From assembly GCA_012838425.1 (NCBI GenBank), contig DUPG01000001.1, positions 1 to 64,000 on the forward strand: a DNA stretch of 64,000 bases, written 5' to 3'. The position numbers and the translations under genes are program-made. Source of the DNA: Clostridiales bacterium (GTDB lineage Bacteria; Bacillota; Clostridia; Christensenellales; CAG-138). A model generated the notes under the pieces. It was not told where the DNA came from, searched no databases, and worked only from the letters and a program-made list of their open reading frames with translations. Below, piece by piece: positions 36,705 through 46,301 of the stretch (positions are counted from its first letter, which is position 1; each line of letters opens with the position of its first letter).

Positions 36705-38786
36705 TTATTCTTCGTCGTCGTCTTCGCGCTTTGCCTGCTCTATAATCTTCTGAGCTATGTTTGCGGGGACCTCCTCATACCTTACAAGCTCAGAGGTGAA
36801 CGTGCCGCGCGCCTGCGTCATTGAGCGCAGATCCGTCGCATACTTGAACATTTCCGCCAAGGGTGCTTCCGCTTCTACTATCTGACCTCCCTCGGGATGC
36901 GGGGACATACCCAGCACGCGACCGCGTCTGCGGCTTATATCGCCCATAATATCGCCTGTGTACTCATTGGGCACATGGATATTGTAACGGTAAATGGGCT
37001 CTATCAAAACAGGGTTTGCCTTTGCGCAGCCTGCTTTATATGAAAGCCTTGCAGCAGACTTGAACGCGACTTCCTTTGAGTCAACGGGGTGATACTTGCC
37101 GTCATACAATGTAGCCTTCAAGCCCGTCATGGGATAGCCTGCCAATACGCCCCTCTGCATAGCTTCTCTCAAGCCCTTTTCAACAGCGGGTATGAATTCC
37201 TTTGGAACAACGCCGCCGACTATTGCGTTCACGAACTCGAATTCGCCATCTGCCAAAGGCTCGAACCTTATTTGAACAACGCCGAACTGACCTGCGCCGC
37301 CTGATTGCTTCTTATGCTTACCTTCTGCTTCGGCAGTTGAGCGGATAGTCTCGCGATAGGGAACCTTCGGGTCTGCAAGCTGTGCTTCTACCTTGAACTT
37401 GTTTCTCAGCTTTGAGCAGATAACGTCGATATGCTTCTCGCCCATTCCGCGAATAAGCACATCGCCTGTTTCAATGTTCTTCTCTATTGCCATAGCGGGT
37501 TCTTCTTCAAGCAGCCTGTTCAAGCCTGCGAAAACCTTGTCCTCCTCGCCCTGCTTCTTAGCGCTTATCGCAAGCGACAGGCAGGGTTCAGGGAACTTCA
37601 GCGCGTCGAATTTCACAGGAACGCCGGTGTCTGTCAATGAGTCTCCGGTGTTTGTGAACTGCAGCTTCGCCATAGCGCCTATGTCGCCCGCTGTAATCTT
37701 ATCTGTATCTATGAGCTTCTTGCCGCGCATTACATATACTGCGCCGGACTTTTCTGACTTCTCAACAGTGGGATTGTATGCCGCCAAGTCCGCACTCAAT
37801 GTGCCTGAATATACTCTGATTATCGAAATCTTGCCTACGAAGGGGTCCGCAACTGTCTTTATAACTCTTGCCGCTAACTTGCCTTCGGTGTCAATCTTAA
37901 CCTCAACGGGCTCATTTGTCTTTGCGTTTACAGCGGCGGGAACCTTTGCCATATCCGCTGTGGGTAGATAGTGAATCATGTTGTTCAGCAATGTATTAAC
38001 GCCCAGGTTAAGCGCTGCGGAGCATACGCATACAGGCACTATTGAGCCTTCGTTAATGCCCTTTGCAAGACCTATCTTCATCTCGTCTGCGGTGAGCTCG
38101 CCAGCGTCGAAATACTTTTCCATAAGCTCATCGTCTGCAGCGGCTGCGGCCTCTACCAGCGCTTCATACGCTTCCTCCGCGCTTGCCTTCAAATCGTTTG
38201 GAATGTCGACTTCCTTTTCGCCCTTGCCGTCGAACAGGTATGCCTTCATAGCAACTATATCTACATAGCCCTTGAAGTTAGTGCCTTCCATGATGGGAAG
38301 CTGAATAGGAACAACGGAGGGACCGAATAATTCCTGACTTGTCTTTACGACCTTTTCGAAGTTCGCATTTTCCTTATCTATTTGGTTTACTACCATCATG
38401 TGCGGCTTCTGTTCCTTCTTGCAGGTTAACATCATCTTTTCAGTACCTACTGAGGGGCCTGAAACAGCAGAAGTTACGATAATAGCCGAATCCGTCAACG
38501 CCATAGCCTCAATAACCTCGGCAAAAAAGTCGAAATCGCCGGGCGCGTCAACCAGATTTATCTTCGTATCAAGCCATTCTATTGGCGCGACTGCCGCATT
38601 TATCGAAATCATGCGCTTAATTTCTTCCGGGTCATAGTCTGTTACTGTTGAGCCGTCTTCCACGCGGCCCATACGATCTGTTACTCCTGCGTTGAAAAGC
38701 ATTGCCTCAACGAGAGTCGTCTTTCCTTCGCCGCTGTGCCCGAAAACACCGACATTGCGAATTTTGTTTGCCGAATAATTCTTCAT
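36705..38786 (-). CDS. Elongation factor G-like GTPase
   Basis: Translational GTPase related to EF-G, 693 residues, domains I-V. The P-loop is GHSGEGKTT, G3 is DAPGDFDF and G4 is NQIDK. In canonical EF-G the G3 is DTPGH with a catalytic histidine; here Asp stands in its place. The domain IV tip (residues about 480-600) is retained. Such paralogues (often called EF-G2 or EF-G-like) occur alongside a true fusA. Whether it translocates, recycles ribosomes or does something else is not known. GGGGG lies before the ATG. Confidence 0.85.
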   Translation of the reverse strand: MKNYSANKIRNVGVFGHSGEGKTTLVEAMLFNAGVTDRMGRVEDGSTVTDYDPEEIKRMISINAAVAPIEWLDTKINLVDAPGDFDFFAEVIEAMALTDSAIIVTSAVSGPSVGTEKMMLTCKKEQKPHMMVVNQIDKENANFEKVVKTSQELFGPSVVPIQLPIMEGTNFKGYVDIVAMKAYLFDGKGEKEVDIPNDLKASAEEAYEALVEAAAAADDELMEKYFDAGELTADEMKIGLAKGINEGSIVPVCVCSAALNLGVNTLLNNMIHYLPTADMAKVPAAVNAKTNEPVEVKIDTEGKLAARVIKTVADPFVGKISIIRVYSGTLSADLAAYNPTVEKSEKSGAVYVMRGKKLIDTDKITAGDIGAMAKLQFTNTGDSLTDTGVPVKFDALKFPEPCLSLAISAKKQGEEDKVFAGLNRLLEEEPAMAIEKNIETGDVLIRGMGEKHIDVICSKLRNKFKVEAQLADPKVPYRETIRSTAEAEGKHKKQSGGAGQFGVVQIRFEPLADGEFEFVNAIVGGVVPKEFIPAVEKGLREAMQRGVLAGYPMTGLKATLYDGKYHPVDSKEVAFKSAARLSYKAGCAKANPVLIEPIYRYNIHVPNEYTGDIMGDISRRRGRVLGMSPHPEGGQIVEAEAPLAEMFKYATDLRSMTQARGTFTSELVRYEEVPANIAQKIIEQAKREDDDEE

Positions 38787-38954
38787 AAATTCCCCCTAAA
38801 TATGGTTATATTGCTACACAGGTCAATATTTGACTTGCGCGTGATGCCATATAGAACACCGTTCCATATTGTAACAGATTTTTTGCCTTTTGTAAAGGAG
38901 AAATGCAAAAAAATATGCCGTTAGCACCGTACAAATTTTACCGTATGGGTTTAT

Positions 38955-38984
38955 TTGCACTGTAAATCGTATATATGTTATAAT
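38955..38984 (+). promoter_or_regulatory. Promoter of the class A PBP gene
   Basis: TTGCAC (38955-38960) and TATAAT (38979-38984), 18 bases apart, lie about 50 bases before the ATG at 39034, in the gap between the divergent EF-G-like and PBP genes. Confidence 0.7.
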
Positions 38985-39033
38985 TCAAGGTCGATAAAGC
39001 AGTACCGACATATTGAGTAAAGGAGTATCGGTG

Positions 39034-41922
39034 ATGAACACCGTTTTTGCTAAAATAAAATCAGTCGCCAAGCGCGTATATTCCAGTATAAAGAGATTCG
39101 TATTAAAAGCAGTTGCGAAAATAAGGAGTATTTCCCGGGAAATATGGTTGAAAATCACCAAGCGCAGCAATGACGACGCGGAGCTTACAAAGCGCTTTGA
39201 CCGCTCGCTGCTGCAACTGAATGAGGAACAGCACACTATGGAAATGCAGAACACGACACAAACGAAAAAGAAAGCCACTCCACACACAATGTTTAAGAAA
39301 AACGACAAGCCGCGTTCATTCGCGCTGAGCGTGCTTTTCACCACCTTGAAGGTCATAGCTGTAATAGTTATTCTCGCAGGCGCAACGGGCATGGGGCTTT
39401 TATTGGGCGTCGCTAAGGCGTATATAGACACTACACCTATGCTCGATATATCAAGGCTCACAAGCTCGTCAAAGAACTCATATATATACGATGCTAACGG
39501 AGAGCTTATAACGACATTCGCAGGAATGCAGTACAGGGAATGGGCAAGCATAGACGAAATTCCCGATATGCTTAAAAACGCGGTCGTAGCTATTGAGGAT
39601 GTGCGCTTCTACAAGCATGAGGGTGTTGACTATAAGCGCCTAATATCCGCTGTCGTAAACACATTCAGAAATCAGGATACGCATGGCGGAAGCACAATAA
39701 CACAGCAGTTAGTAAAGAACACTATTTTGACTGATGTTCAATCCTACAAGCGCAAAATTCAAGAAGCGTACTTAGCTGTTCAGCTTGAAAAAATAACAGA
39801 CAAGGACGCAATATTAGAGGCGTATCTCAACCAAGTATATTTGGGCGGTTCAAACTATGGCGTGAAATCCGCCGCCAAGGACTATTTCGGCAAGGAGCTG
39901 AATGAGCTTACGATAAGAGAATGCGCAATGCTTGCGGGTATGATTCAAAAGCCCAACTCATTCAATCCGCGCCTAAACACCTATGACCGCATAGACCCCG
40001 AAACGGGCGAAAACTCTATGTGGCGCACCAATGCAAGAACAGATAATGTGCTTATGATGATGTATAACGCAGGCTTCATAACGCTTGAGCAGAAGAACGC
40101 CGCACTCAACGACACAGTAACCATACTTGAGCACTCGAATAAAGAGGGCGTTTATGAAATGGCGTACTTCGTTGAATACGCGCTGTATGATGTAGTAACC
40201 AATATGCTGAAGCAGCGCGGGCTTTTGGACACCAAGGCGAACAGAAACATTATTGAAACCGAAATCCGCACAGGCGGCTACAACATATATACGACTCTCG
40301 ATACGGATATTCAGAGGATTCTTGAATATGAGGTAGAGAATTACGACAACTATCCGGAGCTGAAAAAATCGTCTGCTTCCGTGCTTGAGCAGGAGAACCC
40401 CGACGGTTCTATCACGAAGATAATTCAGCCCCAATGCGCCGCGGTAATAATAGATCACAATACGGGCAATATAGTTGCCCTTGTAGGCGGCAGGGATCGC
40501 CCCGAACAGCAGAAGGTATGGAACAGGGCGTACATGAGCGCTTTGCAGGTAGGCTCGTCTATAAAGCCTATAGCTGTGTATGGACCTGCGCTTGATATGG
40601 GCTTATCGCCTGCAACAATAGCGTATAACATTCCCGGCAGAATAGACGGCTGGAACACCGACAAGGGCTATCCCTCATTGGGTAATACGGAAATAGATGT
40701 CGTTACTGTGAGAAGGGGCGTGCGCTCATCTCTGAATGTTGTCGCTGCAAGAATCTTAATGGAGTATGTAGGCATTGAGAAAGCAAAAGAGTATCTAATT
40801 AAATTAGGCATTCCCGAGGAAAACATAAATGCCGACGGTCCGGGCCTCGCATTAGGTACAACGGGCATAACTCCTATTCAGATGACGGCCGCCTTCGCTA
40901 CAATCGCTAACAACGGCGTGTATATTCAGCCGCTATCCTTTACGAAGGTTACCGATTCTAACGGCAGAGTAATATTAGACGCCGCCACCATACGCGAAAC
41001 GCGCCGCGTGTTCTCGGAATCCACAGCATATCTTTTGGCTGATATGATGAAGGATGTTGTAACCTCGGGCACAGGCACAAGAGCAAGGATTCCGGGAATG
41101 ACAGTAGCGGGAAAAACAGGTACTAACTCAGATTATTCCTCCGTATGCTTCTCAGGCATTACGCCGTACTATGCTTCTTCCGTATGGATTGGGCATGACT
41201 ATCCGCAGAATGTATTGAGGAGCGCAGCTTCGGGCGGACGATACGCAGCACCTCTATTCAAGAACTATATGGAGCGCATACACGAGGGCTTAGAGGATAA
41301 GCCGATATTAGATGTAACCCCCGAATCGCTGGGCTTGGTGCGCAGAACGGTTTGCTCGGTTTCAGGCTTGCTGGCTACAGACGCTTGCCACGCAGACCCC
41401 GACCACAAGCCTATAACCGACTGGTTTACGAAGGAGAATGTTCCTAAGGAAACCTGCAATATGCACATACAGCTTCCCACCTGCACGGAAACAGAGCAAA
41501 TAGCCACGCCGAACTGTCCTGACACTGTTATTCGCTCATATGTGCTGATACCAAGCACATCGCCGCTTATGCGCTTCAATTTGTCTTACATAAGGGGAAT
41601 TTTCAAAAACTGCATTTTCACAGATGAACCCATAGATTCCTTCACAGGGGCCGGGCACTTCTGCACCACTCATAAGCAGCAGGGCAACCCCGACGCCGCG
41701 CTGAATGAGCTGATAGCCGCAGCACGCGCATTGATAGCAAAGGTTGAGGAGCATATTGCCGACCCCGACAGCGGACTTACCGAGGAGCAGATACGCCTGC
41801 TGAACAACGCGATATCAGCACTGAACTCAGCTATTGACAGGCGGAACGATATGGCGATACGCCTGCAAATGCAGCTGTTAATAAATACATTCCTTGAATA
41901 TACGGGGATAGATTTGAGCTGA
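39034..41922 (+). CDS. Class A penicillin-binding protein (PBP1A type)
   Basis: Bifunctional peptidoglycan synthase. 962 residues with a basic cytoplasmic N terminus of about 100 residues and one membrane helix (ILAGATGMGLLLGVAKAYI). The glycosyltransferase domain has EDVRFYKHEGVD and HGGSTITQQLVKN; the transpeptidase has the active Ser in GSSIKP, the SSLN motif and AGKTGTN. A C-terminal extension beyond residue 750 ends in a coiled coil. AAAGGAG lies ten bases before the chosen ATG; the frame is open slightly further upstream. Followed by the glycosylase gene after 24 bases. Confidence 0.94.
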   Translation: MNTVFAKIKSVAKRVYSSIKRFVLKAVAKIRSISREIWLKITKRSNDDAELTKRFDRSLLQLNEEQHTMEMQNTTQTKKKATPHTMFKKNDKPRSFALSVLFTTLKVIAVIVILAGATGMGLLLGVAKAYIDTTPMLDISRLTSSSKNSYIYDANGELITTFAGMQYREWASIDEIPDMLKNAVVAIEDVRFYKHEGVDYKRLISAVVNTFRNQDTHGGSTITQQLVKNTILTDVQSYKRKIQEAYLAVQLEKITDKDAILEAYLNQVYLGGSNYGVKSAAKDYFGKELNELTIRECAMLAGMIQKPNSFNPRLNTYDRIDPETGENSMWRTNARTDNVLMMMYNAGFITLEQKNAALNDTVTILEHSNKEGVYEMAYFVEYALYDVVTNMLKQRGLLDTKANRNIIETEIRTGGYNIYTTLDTDIQRILEYEVENYDNYPELKKSSASVLEQENPDGSITKIIQPQCAAVIIDHNTGNIVALVGGRDRPEQQKVWNRAYMSALQVGSSIKPIAVYGPALDMGLSPATIAYNIPGRIDGWNTDKGYPSLGNTEIDVVTVRRGVRSSLNVVAARILMEYVGIEKAKEYLIKLGIPEENINADGPGLALGTTGITPIQMTAAFATIANNGVYIQPLSFTKVTDSNGRVILDAATIRETRRVFSESTAYLLADMMKDVVTSGTGTRARIPGMTVAGKTGTNSDYSSVCFSGITPYYASSVWIGHDYPQNVLRSAASGGRYAAPLFKNYMERIHEGLEDKPILDVTPESLGLVRRTVCSVSGLLATDACHADPDHKPITDWFTKENVPKETCNMHIQLPTCTETEQIATPNCPDTVIRSYVLIPSTSPLMRFNLSYIRGIFKNCIFTDEPIDSFTGAGHFCTTHKQQGNPDAALNELIAAARALIAKVEEHIADPDSGLTEEQIRLLNNAISALNSAIDRRNDMAIRLQMQLLINTFLEYTGIDLS

Positions 41923-41946
41923 TAGTTAAACACACAGGTTACGCCG

Positions 41947-42573
41947 ATGAATGAGCTAACGAACGAATTTTCAGAGCTATACGAGCAGGAGCGCAGGCGA
42001 TTGCGGTCTTTTTACGATAGCTTGGGCGATTATGCCTCTCCCGTATTCGGAGAAGGTGATATAAACTCAAAAATCATGCTTATAGGCGAAGCGCCGGGCA
42101 AAAACGAAGCCGAACAGGGCAGGGCATTCGTTGGCAAAGCCGGTAAGCAGCTTAACGAAATGCTTGAATTAGCCAGCCTGAAAAGAGAGCAGCTGTTTAT
42201 CACAAACGCGGTGAAATTCCGACCAATACGAATTGCGAAAAGCAGCATTTCAAACCGCACGCCGACTGTAAAAGAGATAGACTCCTCATTATATGTTCTA
42301 AAAAGAGAGATAGAGCTAATACAGCCAAAATTCGTTATAACATTGGGCAAAACCGCGCTAACTGCTGTTATGAAGCTGACACAAGCGGATTTGTCATTCA
42401 CCGCGCTTAAAGAAATTCAAGGCGTACCTCACAGCATATGCGCAAATGGGTTTGATTTCATACTGTACCCCATGTACCACCCCGCAAGCGTGATTTACAA
42501 CCCGGTTTTGAAAGAAGCTATGGAAATGAGCTTGCGCAGGATACCGCAAATATTGGTTCAGTGTGAAGTGTGA
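41947..42573 (+). CDS. Uracil-DNA glycosylase, family 4-like
   Basis: Base excision repair enzyme of the type-4/5 uracil glycosylase superfamily, 208 residues. Motif I is GEAPGKNEAEQGRAFVGKAG and the C-terminal motif is MYHPAS. Family 4 usually binds an Fe4S4 cluster through four Cys; none of them is visible here (VKFRP stands for the usual VKCRP), so the cluster appears to be missing. Activity without a cluster is plausible for related families. Starts ATG 41947, probably co-transcribed with the PBP. Confidence 0.82.
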   Translation: MNELTNEFSELYEQERRRLRSFYDSLGDYASPVFGEGDINSKIMLIGEAPGKNEAEQGRAFVGKAGKQLNEMLELASLKREQLFITNAVKFRPIRIAKSSISNRTPTVKEIDSSLYVLKREIELIQPKFVITLGKTALTAVMKLTQADLSFTALKEIQGVPHSICANGFDFILYPMYHPASVIYNPVLKEAMEMSLRRIPQILVQCEV

Positions 42574-42585
42574 AATTATCCGCAT

Positions 42586-42786
42586 TTCTTTCAAGGAAGG
42601 CAGTGGGGTGCAGGGGAAAACCCCGTGAACGCTTACGCGCAACATGGAATTGCTTGGCAATGCGGTTGCATTATAAAAACTGACGCGCAATGCGCGTCCC
42701 TACAATATAACTCATTCAACGCAAAGCATTGTATTTACTCGCCGCAGGCGTCGTCATACGCGCTCCTCACGCACACTCCACACTCC
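42586..42786. repeat. Intergenic repeats after the glycosylase
   Basis: Partial family-B sequence (GCAGTGGGGTGCAGGGGAAA) and family-A palindromes (GACGCGCAATGCGCGTCC, CGCCGCAGGCG) fill the space between the convergent glycosylase and RqcH genes. Confidence 0.6.
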
Positions 42787-44514
42787 TCACTCTTTTATAA
42801 GAATCGTTTTGTAATTCGTGTAATACACCTTTCCGGGCAGGGCATTGCTTGGCTTTTTCACATATTTTCTTAGCGTATAGTCTATAAACGCCTGACCGCT
42901 GTTTTTCTGCGACGAATACTTATACGCCAATCTTGCGGCGAATTCAAGCGTGGTGTCGGGCACCTCTGAATCGTTAGTCTGTATTACCACATGACCGCCG
43001 GGAAAGTCCTTTATATGCAGCCATATGTCGTTGGGCTTTGCTAACCTCTGCGTTATGTAGTCATTCTGCTTGTTGTTTTTGCCTACCAACACCGCGAATC
43101 CGTCGGGTGAAATCTCTCGGTGTATGTTTAATTCGCTTCTCTGCTGCCTTATCAGCTTGCCGCTCTTGGTTTTTTGCGGGCGAATGTAGTTCAATTCCGC
43201 AAGCTCGTCGTGAATCTCTCGTATTTCGTCTAAGCTCTCCGCCATATCGATATTGTTAAGCTGATTGGTGAGGTACTCTAACTCCTCATCAACCTCCTTC
43301 AGCATTTTTATAGCGTTTTCCTTAGCCGTTTTCGCCTTGTTATACAGCTTGTAATACCTGTTTGCGTTCTGAACGGGCGTTAATGTTACATCAAACGGAA
43401 TTTCGACCGGCTCATTTTCTGTATAGTAATTCGGAACTATAATGCTCGCCTGTCCCGCCTTTATCTGATAAAGGTTAGCTGTTATAAGCTCGCCGAAAAG
43501 CCTGTATCGCTCCGCCGCCTGCTCTTTGCTTATGGTTTCCTCGTGTATGGCTTTCTTTCTGTAAAGCCTTTCTATATGCCGCTTTATCGTGTTGCGTATT
43601 GTGGCGCTTTTGTTTTTAATAAATTCTTCTTTTTCGGTTTTGCTGTAAAACTCGTTAAGCATTTCGCTTGGTGAAGCAAACCGCCTATACAGACGCTCGG
43701 GCAATGCCGGCACAAATGGACACATCAGCTTGGGAGACAGCCTGTCCCCTACCTCCTCATAAATTATGCAGGGCGTGAACTGCTCGCTTTTATAAAACTC
43801 ATACAAGGATTTCGCTAACAGCTCTTTTTCAGATGGAGTAAACTCCTCAATATGCGTCATGTCAATTCCTGTTTTCTCAATGAAAAGCCCTGCTATTACG
43901 GGTGCTATTCCGTAAAAGCTGTCGGATAAAAGCCTGTCCGCCCTGCCTTGCGCCGCCTTGCTGAGTACGGATAAGAAATCCTCATACGCACAGACTTTTG
44001 GGTCAATTTTCTTGGCTGTGGGGGGAAGCTGGTACTCTATATTCGGCAAAAGCGGGCGCGTCATAGACTGGCTTATGCCTACCCTGCGCAGGCTGTCTAT
44101 AATAATGCCCTGCTCATTTGTCAATATCACATTTGACTGCCTGCCCATAATCTCGCATATGAGCTTGTAGCTGTTTACCTCGTAAAGCTCGCTCATGGAT
44201 TCTATTTCGAATACCACAATCCTGTCTGAATTAACCTGATACACAGACTTTATGCGCCCGCCCGTAAGGTGCTTTCTCAAAAGCATGCAGAACATGGGCG
44301 CGTCTATGGGATTGGGCTTCTTTACATCGGTTATATGAACGCGGCACCTTTGCGCGTCGGTTGAAATGATTACTAATTTATTGCTTGCCCTTAATCGTAT
44401 AGACAGCACGATTTCATGCGCTTCGGGCTGATTTATCTTATCTATTCTGCTGTTTATCAGCGTGCTGTTCAGCTCCTTAACACAGGCGCTGAGCGTTAGT
44501 CCGTCAATCGTCAT
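42787..44514 (-). CDS. rqcH: RqcH/NFACT ribosome quality-control protein
   Basis: Bacterial Rqc2 homologue that binds stalled 50S-peptidyl-tRNA and adds an alanine tail; older annotations call it fibronectin-binding protein. 575 residues. The N-terminal NFACT-N domain begins MTIDGLTLSACVKELN; a long coiled coil lies at about 285-430, and the C-terminal NFACT-R domain contains NDIWLHIKDFPGGHVVIQT and PDTTLEFAARLAYKYSSQK. It overlaps the preceding flippase gene by 11 bases, so the pair is an operon. Confidence 0.9.
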   Translation of the reverse strand: MTIDGLTLSACVKELNSTLINSRIDKINQPEAHEIVLSIRLRASNKLVIISTDAQRCRVHITDVKKPNPIDAPMFCMLLRKHLTGGRIKSVYQVNSDRIVVFEIESMSELYEVNSYKLICEIMGRQSNVILTNEQGIIIDSLRRVGISQSMTRPLLPNIEYQLPPTAKKIDPKVCAYEDFLSVLSKAAQGRADRLLSDSFYGIAPVIAGLFIEKTGIDMTHIEEFTPSEKELLAKSLYEFYKSEQFTPCIIYEEVGDRLSPKLMCPFVPALPERLYRRFASPSEMLNEFYSKTEKEEFIKNKSATIRNTIKRHIERLYRKKAIHEETISKEQAAERYRLFGELITANLYQIKAGQASIIVPNYYTENEPVEIPFDVTLTPVQNANRYYKLYNKAKTAKENAIKMLKEVDEELEYLTNQLNNIDMAESLDEIREIHDELAELNYIRPQKTKSGKLIRQQRSELNIHREISPDGFAVLVGKNNKQNDYITQRLAKPNDIWLHIKDFPGGHVVIQTNDSEVPDTTLEFAARLAYKYSSQKNSGQAFIDYTLRKYVKKPSNALPGKVYYTNYKTILIKE

Positions 44515-46120
44515 CTCTGTACATCAACCTTCTAAGTTTTCTTCCGCCGGGTATGAATTCAAGGTCTGCTTTTGAGAATAATCTGAAAGCCACCACGCAA
44601 GCTCCATACACAACTACGCCTACCGCGACGGAAGCGAGAGTCGCCAGCATGCCATGCCCTGCTTGTGTAAGCACCCTGTACGCAGCGTAAACGAATATTC
44701 CCATAAATAATGAAGCCAATATCGGTTTAATGAACATATCGTAAATATCTATCTTCATACGGGTTACACGCGTCAGCACCCAAACATCCAGCGTTGCCGC
44801 CAGCGCGTAGCAGGCAACTGTCGATATAGCCGCGCCCTGAATATTTATTGAAGGGATACGCATTAGAATAATCATGGTTATTACCTTCAGCACTCCGCCC
44901 AGGAATAAATTTATAACAGGAACAAGAGGACGGTTAAGCCCTTGCAGAACTCCCGTTACCGCCTGCACTACCGATAAGAAAAGCACTCCTATTGCGGCTG
45001 TGCGCATAAGACTTTCGGCGACATCTAATTGCTCGGGCGTCAAATAGCTGAACAGCATGGCTATAATGGGTCTGCCCAAAAGAAACAGCCCGACCGCGCA
45101 GGGCAAGCCTATTATTAGCGATAGCTTCAAGCCGGTTTTTGAAGCCGCTACAACCCCGCGTATATCCCTTTTCGCCCTTGCGCCCGATATTGCGGGAACA
45201 AGGCTCATGGCCAGCGCAACCGTCAACACAGCCGGCATATTTATCAGCACTGTTACATTGCTTCGCAATATGGCGTAATAGCCCTTCGCGACCTCAAGCG
45301 TGAAGCCTGTTTTTGTTAGCGTGTTTATTATCAGGGCACTGTCTGCAATGCCTGTAAGCGGCATTATAGACGCGCCGACGGTTATGGGAATAGCCAATAT
45401 AAGCAGCGATTGCACTATGCTCTTTCTGCGCTCGGGCTTGAACTTATCAGTCTGCTTTTGCTCTCTGCTTATTTGTGCTTTCTTTATGTTGTAATACCAG
45501 ATAATAGCTAACAGCGCAATTGCTTCGGAGATTGATACGCCAAGCAAGGCGCCCATCGCGGCATATTCCACGCCCCTTGGCATTAAAGCCCTTGCAAGCG
45601 TGAAGCCGAATAGCAGCTTTATTACCTGCTCTATTATCTGTGACAAGGCTGTGCCGCCCATATGCTGCATTCCCTGCAAATATCCCCTGTATGCGCACAT
45701 TATTGACACGAAGAATAATGCAGGCGATAGGGCTATGAATGAAAGCCTTGCGTCCTTCAAGCCTGAAAGGCTCGCCAATGCGCCCGACAGCAGAAACATT
45801 ATGGCCGCTGTTGCTATTCCGATTATCACAAGCATTTGGAAGGCTACGCGAAAAACCTTCTTTGCGCCTGAATAGTCGCCCTTTGTTATGCGCTCGGAAA
45901 CCATTTTTGATATTGCTGTGGGAAGCCCTGCAGACGATATGACCAACAGCCATGAGTAATACGGATAGGCGATTTCGTATAATGACATTCCCTCATTCTG
46001 CAATATGCTTGCTAATGGGATTCTGTATACCGCGCCTATTATCTTTGCTAACAGCCCCGCAATGCCTAATACGGCTGCACCCATTACAAATGATTTGGTT
46101 TTCTTGGGCTTGCTCTCCAC
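44504..46120 (-). CDS. SpoVB/MurJ-like lipid flippase
   Basis: MOP-superfamily membrane protein of 538 residues with about 14 hydrophobic segments, resembling SpoVB, YtgP and MurJ, which move lipid-linked cell-wall precursors across the membrane. Key segments are KIIGAVYRIPLASIL and the long helices following. It starts at GTG with GAAAGGA nine bases ahead. Sequence alone cannot say whether it works in spore cortex synthesis, as SpoVB does, or in general wall synthesis. Overlaps rqcH. Confidence 0.86.
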   Translation of the reverse strand: MESKPKKTKSFVMGAAVLGIAGLLAKIIGAVYRIPLASILQNEGMSLYEIAYPYYSWLLVISSAGLPTAISKMVSERITKGDYSGAKKVFRVAFQMLVIIGIATAAIMFLLSGALASLSGLKDARLSFIALSPALFFVSIMCAYRGYLQGMQHMGGTALSQIIEQVIKLLFGFTLARALMPRGVEYAAMGALLGVSISEAIALLAIIWYYNIKKAQISREQKQTDKFKPERRKSIVQSLLILAIPITVGASIMPLTGIADSALIINTLTKTGFTLEVAKGYYAILRSNVTVLINMPAVLTVALAMSLVPAISGARAKRDIRGVVAASKTGLKLSLIIGLPCAVGLFLLGRPIIAMLFSYLTPEQLDVAESLMRTAAIGVLFLSVVQAVTGVLQGLNRPLVPVINLFLGGVLKVITMIILMRIPSINIQGAAISTVACYALAATLDVWVLTRVTRMKIDIYDMFIKPILASLFMGIFVYAAYRVLTQAGHGMLATLASVAVGVVVYGACVVAFRLFSKADLEFIPGGRKLRRLMYRDDD

Positions 46121-46301
46121 GCACTAATGTCCTTTCAGATGTTACCTTAATACATTATACCAGCAACCTTGTAATTATAACAGTTTTTGTTGCGCCATTC
46201 AAATATTTACGATTGTTTTGCTTGACTTTTTCCTGTGAATCAAACTATAATATCTTATTGTATTTTATGCATTTTTTACGTCAATGCGGAAAGGATTTTT
46301 T

